Assembly (NCBI GenBank): GCA_002825515.1
Contig: PJET01000217.1
Location: forward strand, 1 to 6,871
Origin: Candidatus Thorarchaeota archaeon MP11T_1
GTDB lineage: Archaea; Asgardarchaeota; Thorarchaeia; Thorarchaeales; Thorarchaeaceae
Direction of reading: 5' to 3'
Length of the DNA stretch: 6,871 nt
The notes under the pieces: generated by a model
Database searches by the model: none
Seen by the model: the letters and a program-made list of their open reading frames with translations, nothing else
What the model was told of the DNA's origin: nothing
Program-made: the position numbers and the translations under genes
Part shown: positions 5,052 through 6,871 of the stretch, in pieces
How the letters are laid out: every line of letters begins with the position of its first letter
Position numbering within the stretch: position 1 is the first letter of the stretch

Positions 5052-6329
5052 ATGCTTCAATTCGATACGGATTTGCATATCCATTCACTGCATTCCATAG
5101 GTGTAAGTAAAGATATGACAGTTCCAATGCTATCTAGAGGTGCAGGAAAAAAAGGTCTTCATATTATAGGAACTGGTGATGCAACGCAACCAGACTGGTT
5201 ACGTCATCTTAGAAAGAATCTAACCTTGAAAGACAACTCGCTGATCTGCGACTCAATATCGTTTATTCTCACTGTAGAGATTGAAGACAATGAGTCAATT
5301 CATCACGTCATTCTTTTACCAGATTTTGAGTCAGTAGAAATCTTGAGAGTTGCTCTGAAAGTGCATTCACCTAATATTGATGCTAAATGGGGTGGACGTC
5401 CTCGTGTAAATATCAACGGTGAATTACTTGCTGGATTTGTGCGAGATGCTGGTGGTATGATTGGACCAGCTCATGCTTTTACGCCTTACAAATCTATTTT
5501 CAGAGAGAATAAGCATTCGAGCTTGGTTTCATGTTATGGTGATGAAACTCCCCATATACACTTTCTAGAGTTAGGTCTATCTGCTGATTCGGAGACTGCA
5601 GACTATATTCCTGATCTTAGAAGACTCACCTATATTACATCTAGTGATGCGCATTCTCCAACTCCAAACAAGCTTGGACGAGAGTTTGTGAGGTTTAAGA
5701 TGCAGGAGCCAACCTTTGATGAGCTAAGGTTAGCAATTAAACGAAAAGGAGGAAGAAGAGCAGTCCTGAATATTGGACTTGATCCAAGGCTTGGCAAATA
5801 TTATCTTTCATTCTGCTCAAGCTGCAGAAGAACGTTGGTAGTTCACACTGGTGCTCAACCACCAAGTTTTGACAATCTGAATATATACATTAGTTGCCAG
5901 GATATTGCAGAAAAGAAGCACCTTTTGGATGACATTCACAAACGAAAAGTGAAGTGTCCAGCTGATGGAAAAAAACTCAGACTCGGAGTTCGAGACAGAG
6001 CAGTAGCCCTTGGAGATGGAGAGATAAAGACTCCTCCTCATCGTCCGCCATACTTCCATATTGCGCCACTCTTGGATATCATTGCTCTATCACTTGAAGT
6101 CAAATCGTCTTCATCGAAACAGGTGAGGAAGCTCTACAACAAGATGCGTGAGGTGTTCGGTCCTGAAACAATCATCCTTGCTAAAACCTCTATCGATGAA
6201 ATTGGTGAGCTTAATCACCGAGTCGCTCAGATGATACAGGCGTACCGAAACAAATCGATTGGCTATGTATCTGGTGGAGGAGGTCGGTATGGTAGACTGA
6301 TTCCTCCATGGGAAGGTGCTTTGAAATGA
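5052..6329 (+). CDS. endoQ: Endonuclease Q (EndoQ), PHP-domain DNA-repair nuclease
   Basis: A 425-residue protein matching EndoQ in length and layout. EndoQ cleaves DNA 5' to deaminated bases (uracil, hypoxanthine, xanthine) and abasic sites. The N-terminal PHP domain (about 1-235) shows H9-I-H11 (DLHIHS), D43 (GTGD), E76 (VEIED), H84-H85, H141 (PAHAFTPY) and D199-A-H201 (SSDAH), a full set of metal ligands. A zinc knuckle region follows: C255-S-S-C258, then C302-P-A-D305-G, with LGVRDRA after it as in the family. The C-terminal helical part contains PPYFHIAPL (332-340) and the glycine-rich tail GGGGRYGRLIPPW. Two oddities: the two knuckles are 43 residues apart, and the expected fourth Cys (CPxCG) is Asp305; C282 lies in the inserted stretch. 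It is the middle gene of the operon, and its TGA overlaps the next ATG. PolX-type PHP phosphoesterases were considered, but the tail and knuckle fit EndoQ. Confidence 0.9.
   Translation: MLQFDTDLHIHSLHSIGVSKDMTVPMLSRGAGKKGLHIIGTGDATQPDWLRHLRKNLTLKDNSLICDSISFILTVEIEDNESIHHVILLPDFESVEILRVALKVHSPNIDAKWGGRPRVNINGELLAGFVRDAGGMIGPAHAFTPYKSIFRENKHSSLVSCYGDETPHIHFLELGLSADSETADYIPDLRRLTYITSSDAHSPTPNKLGREFVRFKMQEPTFDELRLAIKRKGGRRAVLNIGLDPRLGKYYLSFCSSCRRTLVVHTGAQPPSFDNLNIYISCQDIAEKKHLLDDIHKRKVKCPADGKKLRLGVRDRAVALGDGEIKTPPHRPPYFHIAPLLDIIALSLEVKSSSSKQVRKLYNKMREVFGPETIILAKTSIDEIGELNHRVAQMIQAYRNKSIGYVSGGGGRYGRLIPPWEGALK
6314..6318 (+). promoter_or_regulatory. Shine-Dalgarno site of the small OB-fold-like gene, inside endoQ
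   Basis: AGGTG lies seven bases before ATG 6326, within the last codons of endoQ. It argues for the start at 6326 over the in-frame ATG at 6308, which sits upstream of this site. Confidence 0.65.
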
Positions 6330-6631
6330 CTGTTGTACGAGGAATCATTCGAGAGATTGGTAAAAGCCGAACCACTCAAGTTTCTGCTCGTCGATGGTAT
6401 GGAACAACAGATATTGTTATTCAGGACGAGAAAACAGGCAAAACATACAGTGTGCGACTCTCAGCTACTGTTATGGATAAGCATAGGTTCCTTCCACGAG
6501 TCGGTATGAGGGTCATCCTTCACGGATATGTTGAGGAGGCTGAATACGGTTTATCTGACTTTGTTGTTTCACGTGTTACCGACATCAAACATGAAGGAGC
6601 TGGTTTGAAACGTGTTTACGAATTTGACTGA
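6326..6631 (+). CDS. Small beta-rich protein, probable OB fold, translationally coupled to EndoQ
   Basis: A 101-residue soluble protein of unrecognised family. It reads as a chain of strands: VVRGIIREIG (3-12), TDIVIQDEKTG (28-38), YSVRLSATV (41-49), then the GMRVILHGYVEE element (60-71) and FVVSRVTDI (79-87). A strand order with 'G-x-R-V-x-x-x-G-x-V' before the last strand is what OB folds commonly show, so a nucleic-acid-binding or DNA-clamp role is plausible. Basic residues R22, R23, R44, K52, H53, R54, R62 and R83 would suit such binding. No Cys or membrane segment is present. The start at 6326 overlaps the EndoQ stop as ATGA, with an internal AGGTG site; an ATG at 6308 would add six residues. 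Its position suggests co-production with EndoQ at a matched level. The OB call is inferred from the sequence pattern only. Confidence 0.7.
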   Translation: MTVVRGIIREIGKSRTTQVSARRWYGTTDIVIQDEKTGKTYSVRLSATVMDKHRFLPRVGMRVILHGYVEEAEYGLSDFVVSRVTDIKHEGAGLKRVYEFD

Positions 6632-6633
6632 TG

Positions 6634-6871
6634 TTACTTTTTTCTTGATCTGATTAAGAAAGCTGGCGCAAGTATCCATTGAGACCTGCACTTGGGACAT
6701 TTGCTGGGTGCCTTTGTCGTCTTTCCAACTTTGAACACAAATTGACATTTGCCGCAACTTGCTGGACGAATCAGAAGTTCTTTGTTCTCTCTCCTCACCG
6801 ATTTTGAAATATGATCAAGGTCCTCATATACAATTGATCTTTTCTTTATGTCAAGCCGCTCACAGATTTCC
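6634..6871 (-). CDS. HTH/Zn-ribbon predicted transcriptional regulator (COG3357-like), 5' end outside window
   Basis: Too short in the window for a full open frame from Met, but open from the window edge (first full codon at 6870) to TAA at 6636-6634: 78 residues. It starts within a helix-turn-helix region (EICERLDIKKRSIVYEDLDH), consistent with a winged helix losing its N-terminus to the window edge. A zinc ribbon follows: C39-G-K-C42-x-FVFK, about 15 residues, then C58-P-K-C61, ending in APAFLIRSRKK. This order and the motif 'PASCGKCQFVFK ... PSKCPKCRSQWI' are those of the archaeal predicted regulators of COG3357. Such proteins likely bind DNA; targets are unknown. The gene is convergent with the EndoQ operon, with only two bases between the stop codons. 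The remaining N-terminal part, upstream promoter and start lie beyond the window. Confidence 0.85.
   Translation of the reverse strand, partial: EICERLDIKKRSIVYEDLDHISKSVRRENKELLIRPASCGKCQFVFKVGKTTKAPSKCPKCRSQWILAPAFLIRSRKK
6638..6643 (+). terminator. Short oligo-T run after the EndoQ operon
   Basis: Six consecutive T, one C and two more T follow seven bases after the TGA of the small OB-fold-like gene. Archaeal RNA polymerase can terminate at T-runs without a hairpin, and none is visible here. The site lies inside the 3' end of the convergent regulator gene. The run is short, so this is a weak candidate. Confidence 0.3.

Noticed and set aside
5817..6059. 80-codon minus-strand frame inside endoQ
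   Set aside because: Fully antisense to a recognised gene with conserved motifs; no start signal.
5052..6329. PolX-type or histidinol-phosphatase PHP protein instead of EndoQ
   Set aside because: Length, central zinc knuckle, PPYFHIAPL and the glycine-rich tail fit EndoQ, and no polymerase domain is present.
6569..6757. Minus-strand frame of 62 codons at the 3' end
   Set aside because: It overlaps the HTH/Zn-ribbon gene in a different frame; the other frame carries the CxxC pairs and runs open to the window edge.
1..6871. CRISPR array, insertion sequence, toxin-antitoxin or other defence cassette
   Set aside because: No regular repeats, terminal inverted repeats, transposase or defence-family motifs were seen.

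Overview
The window looks like a piece of an archaeal chromosome, moderately AT-rich and densely packed. The archaeal assignment rests on the gene set: the C-terminal end of an archaea-specific Ski2-like superfamily II helicase, a DUF131-type membrane protein, an endonuclease Q (EndoQ), an HTH/Zn-ribbon regulator of the archaeal COG3357 type and several small Zn-ribbon proteins. Translation starts follow strong GGTGA/GAGGG Shine-Dalgarno sites that often overlap the upstream stop codon. The mix of families would fit an Asgard (for example Thorarchaeia-like) or related lineage, but that finer placement is a guess. No rRNA, tRNA, CRISPR array, insertion sequence or phage gene was seen.

Layout. 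(1) 1-507 (+): 3' end of a helicase gene. (2) 514-774 (-): small Zn-ribbon protein, convergent with the helicase. (3) 775-901: divergent intergenic region. (4) 902-1159 (+): 85-residue protein with 15 Cys and one His, predicted to hold about four zinc ions. (5) 3929 down to 1156 (-): a compact cluster in the order GNAT-like protein, metallo-beta-lactamase/beta-CASP hydrolase, unknown acidic 184-residue protein, DUF131 two-helix membrane protein. The last two genes start from Shine-Dalgarno sites built into the preceding stop codons. (6) 3930-4050: divergent promoter region. (7) 4051-6631 (+): a three-gene operon of Zn-dependent medium-chain dehydrogenase, EndoQ DNA-repair endonuclease, and a small beta-rich, probably OB-fold protein whose start overlaps the EndoQ stop (ATGA). 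(8) 6634-6871 (-): 3' part of an HTH/Zn-ribbon regulator, convergent with the operon and running off the window.

The common thread is nucleic-acid metabolism: helicase, beta-CASP nuclease-like enzyme, EndoQ with a candidate OB-fold partner, and several zinc-ribbon proteins. The most interesting lead is the translationally coupled EndoQ/OB-fold pair, where the small protein may be an undescribed accessory factor for repair of deaminated DNA. The EndoQ here also has a stretched zinc knuckle with Asp at the expected fourth Cys, and the beta-CASP protein lacks the usual His or Val at motif C. I see no clear evidence of a completely new multi-gene system; the rest is ordinary archaeal core and small-protein content.
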